Part shown: positions 1 through 11,039 of the stretch, one piece after another
Layout: the number at the start of each line of letters is the position of its first letter
Numbering within the stretch: position 1 is the stretch's first letter
From: Spisula solida
Taxonomy: Eukaryota; Mollusca; Bivalvia; Venerida; Mactridae
DNA length: 64,000 bases
Direction: 5' to 3'
Assembly: GCA_947247005.1 (NCBI GenBank)
Contig: OX365949.1
Coordinates: forward strand, 4,722,001 to 4,786,000
Notes under the pieces: generated by a model
Databases searched by the model: none
What the model was told of the DNA's origin: nothing
Seen by the model: the letters and a program-made list of their open reading frames with translations, nothing else
Position numbers and translations under genes: made by a program

Positions 1-1640
1 GCAAATATAAAATATAATTAAATGATTGTATTCGGCTTGTTTAAAATATTGGACATAATGTTGAGTTGGGTATATGAGGGCCAGTCATAAAGAAAGACCC
101 CTGTCTTATGTATTCATAGTATAGATGTGAAAGATATTTTTATCGGGTCGAATCCCTTTGGTTCTAACACCTCAAGGATCCCCATTGTATACACAAACAC
201 TTCCGATGAACCCTCCTTCGTCTTGAAATATTGTCAGATCGACGTGGATTAACAGTGTTGACATCTTAATATTTTAGTTTGACACGGTTTAACACTGTTT
301 GTTATGACGTATTATGGCGCTCATAATAATTATTTTATCGTGAAGACTGGTTGATTTAGGTCACACACCACAAGACGATTTTCGAAGGCTGTAGCAGTAC
401 TCTTTATCATTTGTGGGGCCTTTATGATGTCAACAATATTTTAGCACAAAAGTTCCAAGGTGTGTCCAAAATACTAACTATCGATTGGCTAACCCCGTTA
501 TCGGTCCGTCCAATGAAAAGATATGTTACATTGGGACGTACACGTGCTGCCATTCTGCGATTCACTGCGGGACAGTAAAATGACGAAATGCGGAAGCGAA
601 AATTGTTTTATGATATTTCAATTAAACTAGCGATTCTTGTACGATGCATCGTTTTGATAAGCATGCTTTCGCGTCGTAGTTAGAACGATAGTTTGTTGTT
701 ACTCATTGCAAATATTAGATTCCAGACTTGATTGATGCCGCCACAAAGCATCAATTCAGGTGAAAAAACACGTCAAATCGTCACATTTGATGGGACAGGT
801 TTAGAGCAAGTGGCGAAAATTGGCCGCTCTGACCGTTGTCCGACGCTAAATTTTCGGAGAAACATGGGTTTGAGACCCAGAATGTTTGTTTCATAATCGG
901 AACTTATGTTTTACGAGCATTCTGCAAAAAAACCTGTGAGATTTGATGCAGTAATAATTGAGTTGTGAATGTTTCTGTCAGTGGCGTGTATATATTGGGA
1001 AATCCTTCGTTGCAGACCTTCTATTTAAATATGTATATACAGGTGGGCTAGGTCACTTTTCATGGACCTGTGCTACAACGTATGCCTTTGATTGTTCATC
1101 AAAAATCTGCAGAATAAAAATAAAACATCATATCAATCTTATGTTTTAATAACAATATGATTATGACATAAAAGAAATTGGTATCTGAATATTACATCGA
1201 AAGAACAGAAAGAACTTTCGCCACCAGCTCAATTAGTTCATAATTGCACAGCGCCGTACAGATTTTTGGCTAGTTTTGCAGCACAGCGCTATACAGAAAT
1301 TAAATTCACAGCGCTATACAGTGGTATGTTTGTTATTGTTCACGTTTTGCACAGCACAGTACAGTAGCCAAAATTTCTAACCTTTCAAACATCTTACTAA
1401 GTGATTTTTTATAAGAAAACAATGGGTACGTGTGACGGGGACGACGATTTCTACAGATTTGGGGGATTTTTTATGTACTGATATTCTTACTGGGGAAAAT
1501 ATCGTAAATTTTCTTCTTGTCTCTCGATTTACTTTTAAACAGCGTGTTCAGTTAAACTTTACAGAAATACGTTTGCATTTCATCACAAACGGATAGTCCC
1601 TTTAGAATCGCCAATTTAAGCTCTTTCATTTCATAATTCA
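1..1640. other. intergenic stretch, no gene recognised
   Basis: No convincing exon or conserved protein is visible on either strand. The only structure is a small cluster at about 1240-1370 of the motif 'CACAGCGCTATACAG' and variants. It shares the core 'CTATACAG' with the large minisatellite that begins near 2.0 kb. Confidence 0.5.
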
Positions 1641-1697
1641 TTCAAAATGTAGGTTGTCATATTTAAAGAGATTGGGTCGAAAACAAAAGACACTTAC

Positions 1698-1722
1698 TTT
1701 GCTCGCGTTTACCGTCCGCCAT
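1698..1722 (-). CDS. possible first coding exon, unidentified gene
   Basis: On the minus strand an ATG in the context AAGATGGCGGAC (a YY1-like start context seen at many animal promoters) is followed by eight codons, MADGKREQ, plus one base, then a good donor GTAAGTG. Upstream, at 1839-1756 on the same strand, is a 27-codon open frame (MATKGLAIMM...) with an acidic stretch of Asp and Glu, ended by TAG. It could be an upstream ORF or an alternative first exon. The local sequence is CpG-richer than its surroundings. I found no downstream exon in 1-1690, so the gene would run off the left edge or has very short exons. The product is not recognised. Confidence 0.3.
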
Positions 1723-2019
1723 CTTGAATCCACAGCGCATTTTTGGGCATACAGGCTACCACACAGTGATAATATCGTCCTCCTCGTCGCTGTTAAGCAT
1801 TTCTTCTAACATCATAATTGCTAGACCTTTGGTGGCCATTTTGAACTCGACTCGATACGTTCTTGATATCACTACCGAGTTATCCAACTGCGCATGCCCA
1901 AATCTTTTACTCGGGTTACTCGCGTTGCTAATTGGAAAACGCTCATTGTTGAAGTTCTGCCTTCATGCAGTTTCTTCTTCTTGGATGAAGTAATGAGTCA
2001 TGTAGTGGCAGCGAAGTCT

Positions 2020-2780
2020 ATACAGATTACGAATTGAGTGTCTATACAGATTTGAATGTCGTAAAACTGGTATAATGTCGTAAATTATATAGGTGTCTAT
2101 ACAGATTTGAATCGTTCTAACCTTCTGTCTATACAGATTTGAATAATTATTTATTTTCTGTTATACACGCTTATGCACTTGGTGTCTATACAGATTTGGA
2201 TTTTCGACAGTACAAATCTGTATAGACACGGGGTTCAAATCTGTATAGAATTTCGCCTTTTCGGACCAGTGTCTATACAGATTTGACCAATTGTCTATAC
2301 AGATTTGGATTTTCGGCAGTACAAATCTCTATCTATTATAGACTTTCGCCTTTTCAGACCAGTGTCTATACAGATTTGACCAAGTGTCTATACATATTTG
2401 GATTTTCGGCTGTACAAATCTGTATAGACACGGGTTCAAATCTGTATAGACTTTCGCCGTTTAGGACCAATTAAGTGTCTATACAGATTTGAACCTCTGT
2501 CTATACAGATTTGAACAAGTGTCTATACAGATTTGGATTTTCGGCAGTACAAATCTGTATAGACACGGGTTCAAATCTGTATAGATTTAGGACCAAGTGT
2601 CTATACAGATTTGAACCTCTGTCTATACAGATTTGAACAAGTGTCTATACAGATTTGGATTTTCGGCAAATTACAAATCTGTATAGACAAGGTGTTCAAA
2701 TCTGTATAGAGTTTCGCCGTTTAGGACCAAGTGTCTATACAGATTTGAACCTCTGTCTATACAGATTTGAACAAGTGTCT
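2020..2780. repeat. minisatellite, inverted-unit part
   Basis: The core 'TCTATACAGATTTG' occurs many times in both orientations, separated by short spacers such as 'GATTTTCGGCAGTA' and 'TTTCGCCGTTTAGGACCA'. A compound unit of roughly 120 bp recurs several times. Opposed cores only 10-20 nt apart could form strong hairpins. There is no credible coding potential. Confidence 0.85.
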
Positions 2781-3890
2781 ATACAGATTTGGTGCTCAGT
2801 GTCTATACAGATTTGGTGTCTAGTGTCTATACAGATTTGGTGCCTATACAGATTTGTTGCCTAGTGTTTATACAGATTTGGTGCTTAGTGTCTATACAGA
2901 TTTGGTGTCTAGTGTCTTTACATATTTGGTGCCTAGTGTCTATACAGATTTGTTGTCTGGTGTCTATACATATCTGTTGCCTAGTGTCTATACATATTTG
3001 GTGTCTGGTGTCTATACAGATTTGGTGTCTAGTGTCCATACAGATTTGTTGCATAGTGTCTATACAAATTTGGTGTCTAGTGTCTATACAGATTTGTTGT
3101 CTGGTCTCTATACAGATTTGTTGCCTAGTGTCTATACAGATTTGGTGTCTGGTGTCTATACAGATTTGGTGTCTGGTGTCTATACAGATTTGTTGCATAG
3201 TGTCTATACAAATTTGGTCTCTAGTGTCTATACATATTTGTTGCCTAGTGTCTATACAGATTTGGTGTCTAGTGTCTATACAGATTTGGTGTCTAGTGTC
3301 TATACAGATTTGTTGCATAGTGTCTATACAAATTTGGTGTCTAGTGTCTATACAGAATTGTTGCCTAGTGTCTATACAGATTAGGTGTCTATACATATTT
3401 GGTGCCTAGTGTCTATACAGATTTGTTGTCTGGTGTCTATACAGATTTTGTGTCTAGTGTCTATACATATTTGGTGTCTAGTGTCTATACAGATTTGTTG
3501 CATAGTGTCTATACAAATTTGGTGTCTAGTGTCTATACAGAATTGTTGCCTAGTGTCTATACAGATTAGGTGTCTAGTGTCTATACATATTTGGTGCCTA
3601 GTGTCTATACAGATTTGTTGTCTGGTGTCTATACAGATTTGGTGTCTAGTGTCTATACAGATTTGTTGCCTAGTGTCTATACAAATTTGGTGTCTAGTGT
3701 CTATACAGATTTGGTGCCTAGTGTCTTTACATATTTGTTGCCTAGTGTCTATACAGATTTGGTGCTTAGTGTCTATACAGATTTGGTGTCTAGTGTCTAT
3801 ACATATTTAGAGCCTAGTGTCTATACAGATTTGTTGTCTGGTGTCTATACAGATATGGTGTCTTGAAGTTGTGTTTATACATATTTGCGA
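2781..3890. repeat. 24-bp minisatellite, about 45 units
   Basis: Direct tandem units of the form GTGTCTATACAGATTTGGTG plus CCTA or TCTA (24 bp), with scattered substitutions (catatttg, caaatttg, ttgttg). Because 24 is a multiple of 3 the array is open in several frames on both strands and yields eight-residue periodic translations. These are a by-product of the period. The array grows directly out of the inverted-unit part on its left and ends in decayed copies near 3.9 kb. Confidence 0.9.
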
Positions 3891-3899
3891 ACCCCAATC

Positions 3900-4400
3900 T
3901 ATACATAGTTTAGCCTGTCTACGTAGCAATACTCAGTTTTGTGAGCCACTTCTCACTAGGTCTATAAACTAAGAAAATACGGAAAAAACAACGTTGTAAA
4001 GTGAATATATATTTAATTGACAGGATTGTTCTTTGTCTGTATCTAATGGTTCCACATACATGTAACAATAGCAGAATAGATTCTTAACAAACACCAAAGA
4101 TAGAATAATTAAAATACGATGACGGAAATAGTCTTAAACGACAACAATGATAAACAAAAGGAAGGGGTGGGGGAAGGTGAGCCGCAGCAAGCACTGTTCA
4201 GTAGACCTAAATAAAGAATTAAAAGATGTCAAAAGATCTATTCTAATGATTATGTTATACTCAAGTTATATACCTGAAGAAGGCTTGTAATGGTAAGCCA
4301 TTGTAAATCGTATGTAAACTTGGATTAGTAAACAAAAAGTTTCAAGTGCTAGATGCAAAGATCTGAGCTGGGCTGACAATGCTTGCGACAGTGCGCCTTA
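3900..4400. other. unique spacer, nothing recognised
   Basis: AT-rich sequence between the minisatellite and the retrotransposon region. I see no exon, RNA gene or repeat boundary. Confidence 0.5.
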
Positions 4401-4407
4401 TATAGCC

Positions 4408-4668
4408 TGCGCAATGCTGGCGCTTATGCTGGCATGCTGGCGGCCAATCAGATTGCAGGAAATAAAGTGCCAGCTAAAGATAGTGATAGGGCTAAGCGTA
4501 GCATTTGGTAGAATAGCGCTAAATGACAACACAGTTAAACAATACAAGTAACTTAACACAAAGATACTATAAAATACGCTTTATAGATCAAACAACTAAT
4601 AGTAAGGCTGACTATATGCAATATAATACATTCAAATGTTGGCGCCAGCAATGCCCCAGCATTGCGCG
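4408..4668. repeat. foldback next to the LINE junction
   Basis: The sequence around 4410-4445 (GCGCAATGCTGGCGCTTATG...) is matched in inverted orientation around 4639-4668 (GGCGCCAGCAATGCCCCAG...). The arms enclose about 200 bp of AT-rich sequence. This is probably a small inverted-repeat element lying just 5' of the first retrotransposon copy. The boundaries are approximate. Confidence 0.45.
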
Positions 4669-4718
4669 GACCGGATTACAAAATAGTGCGTGCTGCATCG
4701 ACGCACAGAATAAACTCC

Positions 4719-5433
4719 ATGAAAGAAGCGGCCCAAATGGCATATGAAATGGATGGCACAGAGTCAACACTCCCAATTTCCCAGGCAGATGTCAAGACAG
4801 CAGCACTGAACGCTATGAAGGTGAAATGGCAAAGAAGGTGGGACATTTCAGAAAAGGGTAGGGCACTATACACATACAAGAAGATGGTTGACGTCAAAGA
4901 AGTGGACTTCAATGGTTCTACTGTCCAAAGGATATTGCTGCAACTGCAATCTGGACACTGCAAGCTGAAAGAACACCTATACAGGGTTGGTATAGAAGAC
5001 AGTCCAGCGTGTGATTGCAGTGAACCCGAAACAGTAGACCATTATATGATGAGTTGTCCTCGTTATAGTACTCATAGAGAAGAGATGTACCTACAGCTAT
5101 GCAATGAAATAGGAGTGAGACACACACAGATCTCCCCAGCCTTCTTCTTCTCCTGTGACAAGGAAGCACCATGGATTGAATACAAGTCAACCATAAATAA
5201 TCATTTGGGTGCTTTTATTGTTAAAACTAAAAGATTCTAGAAACAAAGTTTATTATTTACTTATTTTTATTTTCATTATTTATTTGTTATTAATATTTAT
5301 ATTTTCAAATACCGAACTTCACTTTAAAAAGTATTGAAACACTACCTGTGCGCCATTATGAGAAACCGTTACCTGCGTAGACCGTACTAGCGACGGATAT
5401 TCGGGCTCTATAGCCGTCAACAACAACAACAAC
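4719..5433 (+). pseudogene. LINE copy A, C-terminal fragment plus 3' UTR
   Basis: This is the 3' end of a non-LTR retrotransposon ORF2. It begins at the codons for EAAQMAYEMDG, just after the RNase H domain, and runs to the stop at 5238-5240. It keeps the C-terminal zinc-type motif C-x-C-x7-H-x4-C. The 3' UTR ends in a (CAA)n tail at about 5418-5433. It is nearly identical to 6704-7420 of the next copy, with only a handful of substitutions (for example CACAGATC versus CACATATC), so it is young. The sequence upstream of 4719 does not match the longer copy, which places the 5' truncation there. Confidence 0.85.
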
Positions 5434-7221
5434 ATGTATGGCACAGATACTCTTCATGCCATAGAAAGGTCATTGCAAAAAGATCTAGATTCGGTTAACA
5501 GTTGGACTTACAAGTGGAGAATGAAGATTAACACCGCCAAGACAGAATACTGCATATTTAACAGAAAAAAGGATAATGTTCCAAACATTTCACTAAACAT
5601 TAAAGGAAACTCACTACAGAGAGCAACACAAGCCAAAGTTTTGGGCGTCATACTTGATGAGAAACTGACATTCAAGGAGCATATCAAATATGTTGAATCA
5701 AAAGCATTTAGAGCGTTGGGTTCCTTAGTCACCTTGGCAAAGACTGAAAAAATTCTTCCTTCCAATATGGTCAAGCTATACAAAAACATAGTTTTACCTC
5801 ACCTCGAATACGCAGCACCTGTTTGGCAACATAGTAAAAATGTAAATATGTTAGACTCTGTACAAAGAAGAGGACTGGGACTCTGTCTTGGCGGACTGCA
5901 CACAAATAGTTGCGAAGCCCTTGAAGTTCAAGCAAATGTTCTACCATTGGAATTGAGAAGGGAGGAAATCAGCATAAGGGAGTGCACCAAAATTATGGCA
6001 AAAGATGATCAATGTTTGATCAAAGCGAGCTTAAACAACTGCAGAAATGACCCGGAGTTCTCCCAACATTCAGACACGCCATTCCATAGAATGATACAAC
6101 AGGTGGCTGACATGGAAGCAATCACAGAAATTGACACAAAATGTATTGAGCCAGAAGAGTCTTATGTTGAATGCTTGCAGCCATGCAGAAGAAAGCCAAC
6201 ATACTGGAACAACCTGGGATCTTCTAAATCTAGAACCAAAGACCAGGCACAAGCTGCAGTGACACATATCGAGGAAATACTGCAAAGTGAAGATCCAAAC
6301 ACCATCATAGCTTTCACTGATGGATCGTGCAAAGGCAACCCTGGTGCTTGTGGAGCTGGAGCTTGTGTCTTTCTCCCTAACCAAGAAAGAGTGGACCTGA
6401 AACAACCTGTCTCAAAACTGGCGTCAATCCTGGTTGGTGAGTTGGTAGCCATAAAAATCACAATAGAATTCATCATCCAAGAAATGCAAAAGAGACCAAT
6501 ACTTAAATTGAAAATTCTTTCTGACAGCCAATCAGCCATAGGAGTACTTACACTTGGATGGAACTGCACATTACATACCCAACTCGTTTCAGACATCAAA
6601 CAACTTTGGCATACAGCACAAGCAAAAGGAGTTAATTTGACTACAGAATGGACACCAGGTCATGCCAATATACTAGGTAATGAGATAGCGGATAAGCTGG
6701 CGAAAGAAGCGGCCCAAATGGCATATGAAATGGATGGCACAGAGTCAACACTCCCAATTTCCCAGGCAGATGTCAAGACAGCAGCACTGAACGCTATGAA
6801 GGTGAAATGGCAAAGAAGGTGGGACATTTCAGAAAAGGGTAGGGCACTATACACATACAAGAAGATGGTTGACGTCAAAGAAGTGGACTTCAATGGTTCT
6901 ACTGTCCAAAGGATATTGCTGCAACTGCAATCTGGACACTGCAAACTGAAAGAACACCTATACAGGGTTGGTATAGAAGACAGTCCAGCGTGTGATTGCA
7001 GTGAACCCGAAACAGTAGACCATTATATGATGAGTTGTCCTCGCTATAGTACTCATAGAGAAGAGATGTACCTACAGCTATGCAATGAAATAGGAGTGAG
7101 ACACACACATATCTCCCCAGCCTTCTTCTTCTCCTGTGACAAGGAAGCACCATGGATTGAATACAAGTCAACCATAAATAATCATTTGGGTGCTTTTATT
7201 GTTAAAACTAAAAGATTCTAG
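5434..7221 (+). CDS. retrotransposon ORF2, C-terminal 595 aa: RT end, RNase H, zinc motif
   Basis: One uninterrupted frame of 595 codons. Residues 1-150 are the end of a reverse transcriptase, just downstream of where the catalytic YADD box would be. Motifs there include 'NSWTYKWRMKINTAKTEY', 'KVLGVILDEKLTFKEHI' and 'LPHLEYAAPVW'. Residues 290-425 are RNase H: D296 (FTDGS), E336, D364 (LSDSQSA), H410 (TPGH) and D420 (NEIADKLA). The C-terminus has C520, C522, H530 and C535. The lack of the RT catalytic residues makes this copy unable to act alone, but the intact frame points to a recent insertion. The first ATG is fortuitous, because the frame is cut by 5' truncation. Confidence 0.85.
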   Translation: MYGTDTLHAIERSLQKDLDSVNSWTYKWRMKINTAKTEYCIFNRKKDNVPNISLNIKGNSLQRATQAKVLGVILDEKLTFKEHIKYVESKAFRALGSLVTLAKTEKILPSNMVKLYKNIVLPHLEYAAPVWQHSKNVNMLDSVQRRGLGLCLGGLHTNSCEALEVQANVLPLELRREEISIRECTKIMAKDDQCLIKASLNNCRNDPEFSQHSDTPFHRMIQQVADMEAITEIDTKCIEPEESYVECLQPCRRKPTYWNNLGSSKSRTKDQAQAAVTHIEEILQSEDPNTIIAFTDGSCKGNPGACGAGACVFLPNQERVDLKQPVSKLASILVGELVAIKITIEFIIQEMQKRPILKLKILSDSQSAIGVLTLGWNCTLHTQLVSDIKQLWHTAQAKGVNLTTEWTPGHANILGNEIADKLAKEAAQMAYEMDGTESTLPISQADVKTAALNAMKVKWQRRWDISEKGRALYTYKKMVDVKEVDFNGSTVQRILLQLQSGHCKLKEHLYRVGIEDSPACDCSEPETVDHYMMSCPRYSTHREEMYLQLCNEIGVRHTHISPAFFFSCDKEAPWIEYKSTINNHLGAFIVKTKRF

Positions 7222-7420
7222 AAACAAAGTTTAATATTTACTTATTTTTTATTTTCATTATTTATTTGTTATTAATATTTATATTTTCAAATACCGAACT
7301 TCACTTTAAAATGTATTGAAACACTACCTGTGTGCCATTATGAGAAACCGTTACCTGCGTAGACCGTACTAGCGACGGATATTCGGGCTCTATAGCCGTC
7401 AACAACAACAACAACAACAA
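5434..7420 (+). mobile_element. LINE copy B, 5'-truncated, RNase H-bearing, (CAA)n tail
   Basis: This non-LTR retrotransposon copy starts inside the reverse transcriptase and ends in a (CAA)n tail at about 7400-7420. It is joined directly to the tail of copy A, so the two lie head to tail with no spacer. The RNase H domain and the simple-repeat tail fit the I-type group of LINEs. I did not identify the exact clade or a target-site duplication. Confidence 0.85.
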
Positions 7421-7810
7421 TGTAAGATTCAGAAGTAGCAACCTAGTTATCATCAATAATACTGCTAAACATACATGCGAAGATAAACTCAACATGATAT
7501 ACACATCTTTAACATTTCAATAATAACTTCAATGTCAACCATATTACTACGCCATAGTTACAGCAGGTTCTTCCATGGGCGGATAACTCGATATCAGTAA
7601 AACAGACGAAAAGCTTTGCCGAGCTATATTAACAGGTTAGATGATGATATTAACTGAAATTCCATGAATTATACATACATAAATCATTGCTATACATGTT
7701 TAATGATAATTACGGCGATATAATCGCTATGTGATGCAAGTCACAACTGACAGGTGAAACTTGCATGATTTCGGATACGTACGGATTACGGACGTGACAC
7801 CAGGCTGTCA
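7421..7810. other. unique spacer, nothing recognised
   Basis: AT-rich sequence downstream of the LINE tail, with no gene or repeat that I can support. Confidence 0.45.
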
Positions 7811-8280
7811 CAGTATATAGAACGAGCCAAATCTGCATAGACACCAAAGATCATACACCGTATTCTTTGATATACACCCAGTATATTTGTTTAGAAGCAA
7901 CATTATTTAAATATATCTAGAATCCAGTGCTTCCTAGAACTTTTCGAATCTGTTTAGACATGATTAATCTGTATAGCCATCAAGTTTATTCATGATCCTA
8001 TACGCTTAGAATGTATTCAAATATGTATAGCAAGGATCGAGAACAAGTCAAAACTGTAAAAATACCATTTTAAGTGTATAGCAACCAGTAAAAGCAAATG
8101 CGTTCAAATCTGTATAGACACATCTCTCCATTGGTAGAACGACTGAATTCTATACCTATGATAAAATAGACATTGAAAGGCCGAACGTAAATCGGAATGT
8201 ATCTGACGATTTTCGGCAGTTTAAATCTGTATAGACACGAGGTTCAAATCTGTATAGACTTTCGCCTTTTCGCTCCTGTA
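7811..8280. repeat. decayed outlier of the TCTATACAGATTTG satellite
   Basis: Scattered and mostly inverted copies of the core (CAAATCTGTATAGACA and mutated forms) occur at about 7829, 7948, 7968, 8020, 8105, 8223 and 8245. The stretch 8208-8272 repeats the compound unit of the 2.0-2.8 kb array, including 'GATTTTCGGCAGT' and 'CTTTCGCCTTTTCG'. The array therefore lies on both sides of the 3.9-7.8 kb block that carries the LINE copies. Confidence 0.75.
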
Positions 8281-8289
8281 GTGAGATGT

Positions 8290-8950
8290 CTATCAGGTTC
8301 GCGTTTTGTATTTACATGCATTGATGAACCGATCAAATCAATTGGCAACGCTTTTCCCTTTTATCCTATTATTCCTGAGGCTACCCTATATACTATTAAT
8401 TGCACTTGTCCATAGCAACGACCTATGCCCAACACCAACTTTTGTGATTCAAGTGTTTCAAAACTTATATTACCCCATACAACGTCGTAATGTAAATAAG
8501 CTGGTACCTTTTTAGAAGAACAGCGTTTTCAAAAAGGTCAGTTGGTTAATACATGGAATAAGGACTTAGGTATCCGTGTCCGGATGCAGAGCACGGATTA
8601 AGTGGACCACGGACGCGTGCACATGGAAGTTCTTCAAAAATATTTATGTCTTTGCTGTTTTTGCAGCATCAACAGTATAACACTTGTTAATTTCACAGGC
8701 ATCGAAATAAAATAAAATAGTCTCTAAAATGTTGCGTACGGATTTGAAATTTCATTTTAGTTTTAAGATCAATGTAAGGAAGCTAGCGATTGTTTAAGAA
8801 AGATCTTACTCGTATTCTTAGAATAAGAACGATATTAAATACCACTAACCTTACATCTTAGATCTAAGGACACTCTTACGGTAAATTCTTACGGCCCCTG
8901 GGCAACTTCCTAGAAAGTCTGAAATCCAGACAATAACATTGCTATTAATA
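8290..8950. other. unique stretch, no gene recognised
   Basis: I find only short fortuitous open frames and no conserved domain. Confidence 0.4.
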
Positions 8951-8954
8951 CCAC

Positions 8955-9185
8955 AATAGTTTAGTTTATAAAGAAGATGTTTATGTGACACTAGTCTATA
9001 AAGAAGATGTTTATGTGGCACTATATAGTTTATTAAGAAGATGTTTATGTGGCACTTTGTCGAATGCTTTTGCGAAGTCCATTATAATTACGTCAGTTTG
9101 AATGTTTTTATTAAATGATTGACAGAGATTTTGTATAAATGAGATGAGCTGGGTTTTACAAGAATGTGAGGATCTAAGTCATACA
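8955..9185 (-). pseudogene. reverse transcriptase fragment (CR1/Jockey-like)
   Basis: On the minus strand, 9170 down to about 9040 reads RSSHSCKTQLISF, then TDVIIMDFAKAFDKVPHKHL. This is the typical core block of a non-LTR reverse transcriptase, where the Asp of 'MDFAKAFD' is the first catalytic Asp. At its left end the segment (about 28 bp, TATAAAGAAGATGTTTATGT...) covering the last codons is present three times in tandem (8967-9055). No flanking domains remain. The neighbouring 9.2-9.5 kb is non-coding. Confidence 0.65.
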
Positions 9186-9689
9186 GTTTTTTTACAGTTA
9201 CAGTTTATTTTCAAGATTTTAGGCCATTGGCCGATGAATCACATATATAAAAACATATAAGATATTATGTGTTTCCAGAAATGACATCATGTTACTAGAA
9301 ATGATCATGGGGTGTTCCATTATTGTGCAACAAATACAATGCCAGCGATATCGGCCTGTCTTGAAAGCACTGTTATGGATACACTGACCAGTAACGTTAC
9401 CAATTTTAAATTTACCAACATTAAAACGTATTTCATTGCCATTATGAAGCAGCCACGAAGATATTAAATACATGTTCCAAAGATCTAAATTGTATTTTTA
9501 GATTTTTGATTAATCATTAGTCAATAGCGATTGACACTGAATTAATGATCGATATAATATATCCTACTTCAAGTTCCTAATAGCACGATAAACGTATTAA
9601 AATCAATTATATAAATTAAACTTTTTAGACCGTCTATTGAAGTTGACGTACACCAATACTGCATTTAAACGTTCCTGAAAAATTCCACG

Positions 9690-11030
9690 AATCAAATGTT
9701 CAGAATATATGTTCACTGACATAATCAACAATACCTTTGAAGACCTTGATGTCCTAGACACTCCGTGCACAACAAAGGCAAAGACAAGCTTCAGACAGGC
9801 AACTATATTGGTATAGTTGTTACCACCATCATTTCAAAGATACTAGAAAATGTCCATAAAAATAGATTTGCCGATATCTTCAACCCATTACATTACAAAC
9901 TCCTTGCAGCGCGGTTTCATCGAAAACAGCTCCTCCCTAAAAGTTGCCTTCCTTATTACAGAAACCATACATTCCCACAAACAGAACAAGATACCTCTAT
10001 TTCTCGCAACACCGGATGGCCAAAAGGCCTTGACAAGGTGAACCGCGAGGTATTATTTAATAAGCTGTTCCACATGGGAATAATAGGTCACCTGTACGGA
10101 TACTCCTTCGCAAACTTTACCGAACTATCACATTGCAGATTAAGTTGGAGAATCAACTGTCAGAAACCTTTTAACTTACCCAAGGAACAATGCAGGGAGC
10201 CAAGCTATTAACCACGCTGTACAAGATTTACCACAACAACCTCCTTGACACTGTTGAGAAAAGCAACCTCGCGGCGAGCATCGGGTAAATCAACATGTCT
10301 GCCCCAACATGTGCCGATGACACGGCACTCTTGGCTTCAGAAGTGAGTAAGCTACAAGGCATATTGAACATTGTAGATCATGAGACAAAGCCAGACTTCG
10401 TCACGACCAATCCTGAGAAATCATTAATTGTCAAATACTGCACTAGAGATCTATAGCGTAGAAGTCACACTTGACTCGCGCAAAGTTGCTGAGGTGGACA
10501 AGACAAAACATCTCGGAACTGTCAGGAAAGCCCAGCACAAGATCGACTCAGATGATTGAATAAGGACAGGTTTACAAACCATGTATGCCATGTTTGGACA
10601 ACCATGAAAGCACGAAAATGTCCACGGGTGACTCTCCATGCATGGAAACAGCACGCCATTCCTAGATGTTTATATGGGCTAGAAGTGTTTAACATGACAG
10701 GTCATGATCTGAAGAAGCTAGAGGCCATGCAGAGGAAGATCCTGAACACATGCAGTATTTTCCAGATGGAGCTGCGACAACTGCGGTGTACTGCCTACTT
10801 GGAGCTGAACATATCTAACACGTTAATAGACAGAGCAGTCCTTACCCAGTACGTAAAATATGCCAGGTCTCCAGCAACCACAGAATATGCCATCACAGAT
10901 AGACAGCTTACCTAAAGGAACGAACCCCGAGCATCTCTGTTAGACAAGACAATAGAAGCAGTACAAAAGCTCGGTCTCCCTTCAGCAGAGAAGTTGTTCA
11001 GTAACCCACCAACTTTGGTTCCTTCCTTGT
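9690..11030 (+). pseudogene. decayed non-LTR reverse transcriptase
   Basis: Broken plus-strand frames read as a degenerate reverse transcriptase: 'IINNTFEDLDVLD' near 9725, 'TGNYIGIVVTTIISKILE' near 9797, 'KVNREVLFNKLFHMGI' near 10036, 'LYKIYHNNLLDTVE' near 10219 and 'CADDTALLASEVSKLQ' near 10311, which keeps the catalytic ADD box. The thumb and C-terminal part follows ('LYGLEVFNMTGHDLKKLEAM' near 10675). Several frameshifts and stops make it non-functional. It is unrelated in detail to the RNase H LINE at 5.4 kb. Confidence 0.7.
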
Positions 11031-11039
11031 TAGTCCCTT

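Noticed and set aside
2789..3810. Long overlapping open frames on both strands in the minisatellite
   Set aside because: They follow from the 24-bp period, occur in several frames at once, and have no start context or domain.
6162..6599. 145-codon antisense frame in the LINE
   Set aside because: Antisense shadow of the RNase H coding sequence.
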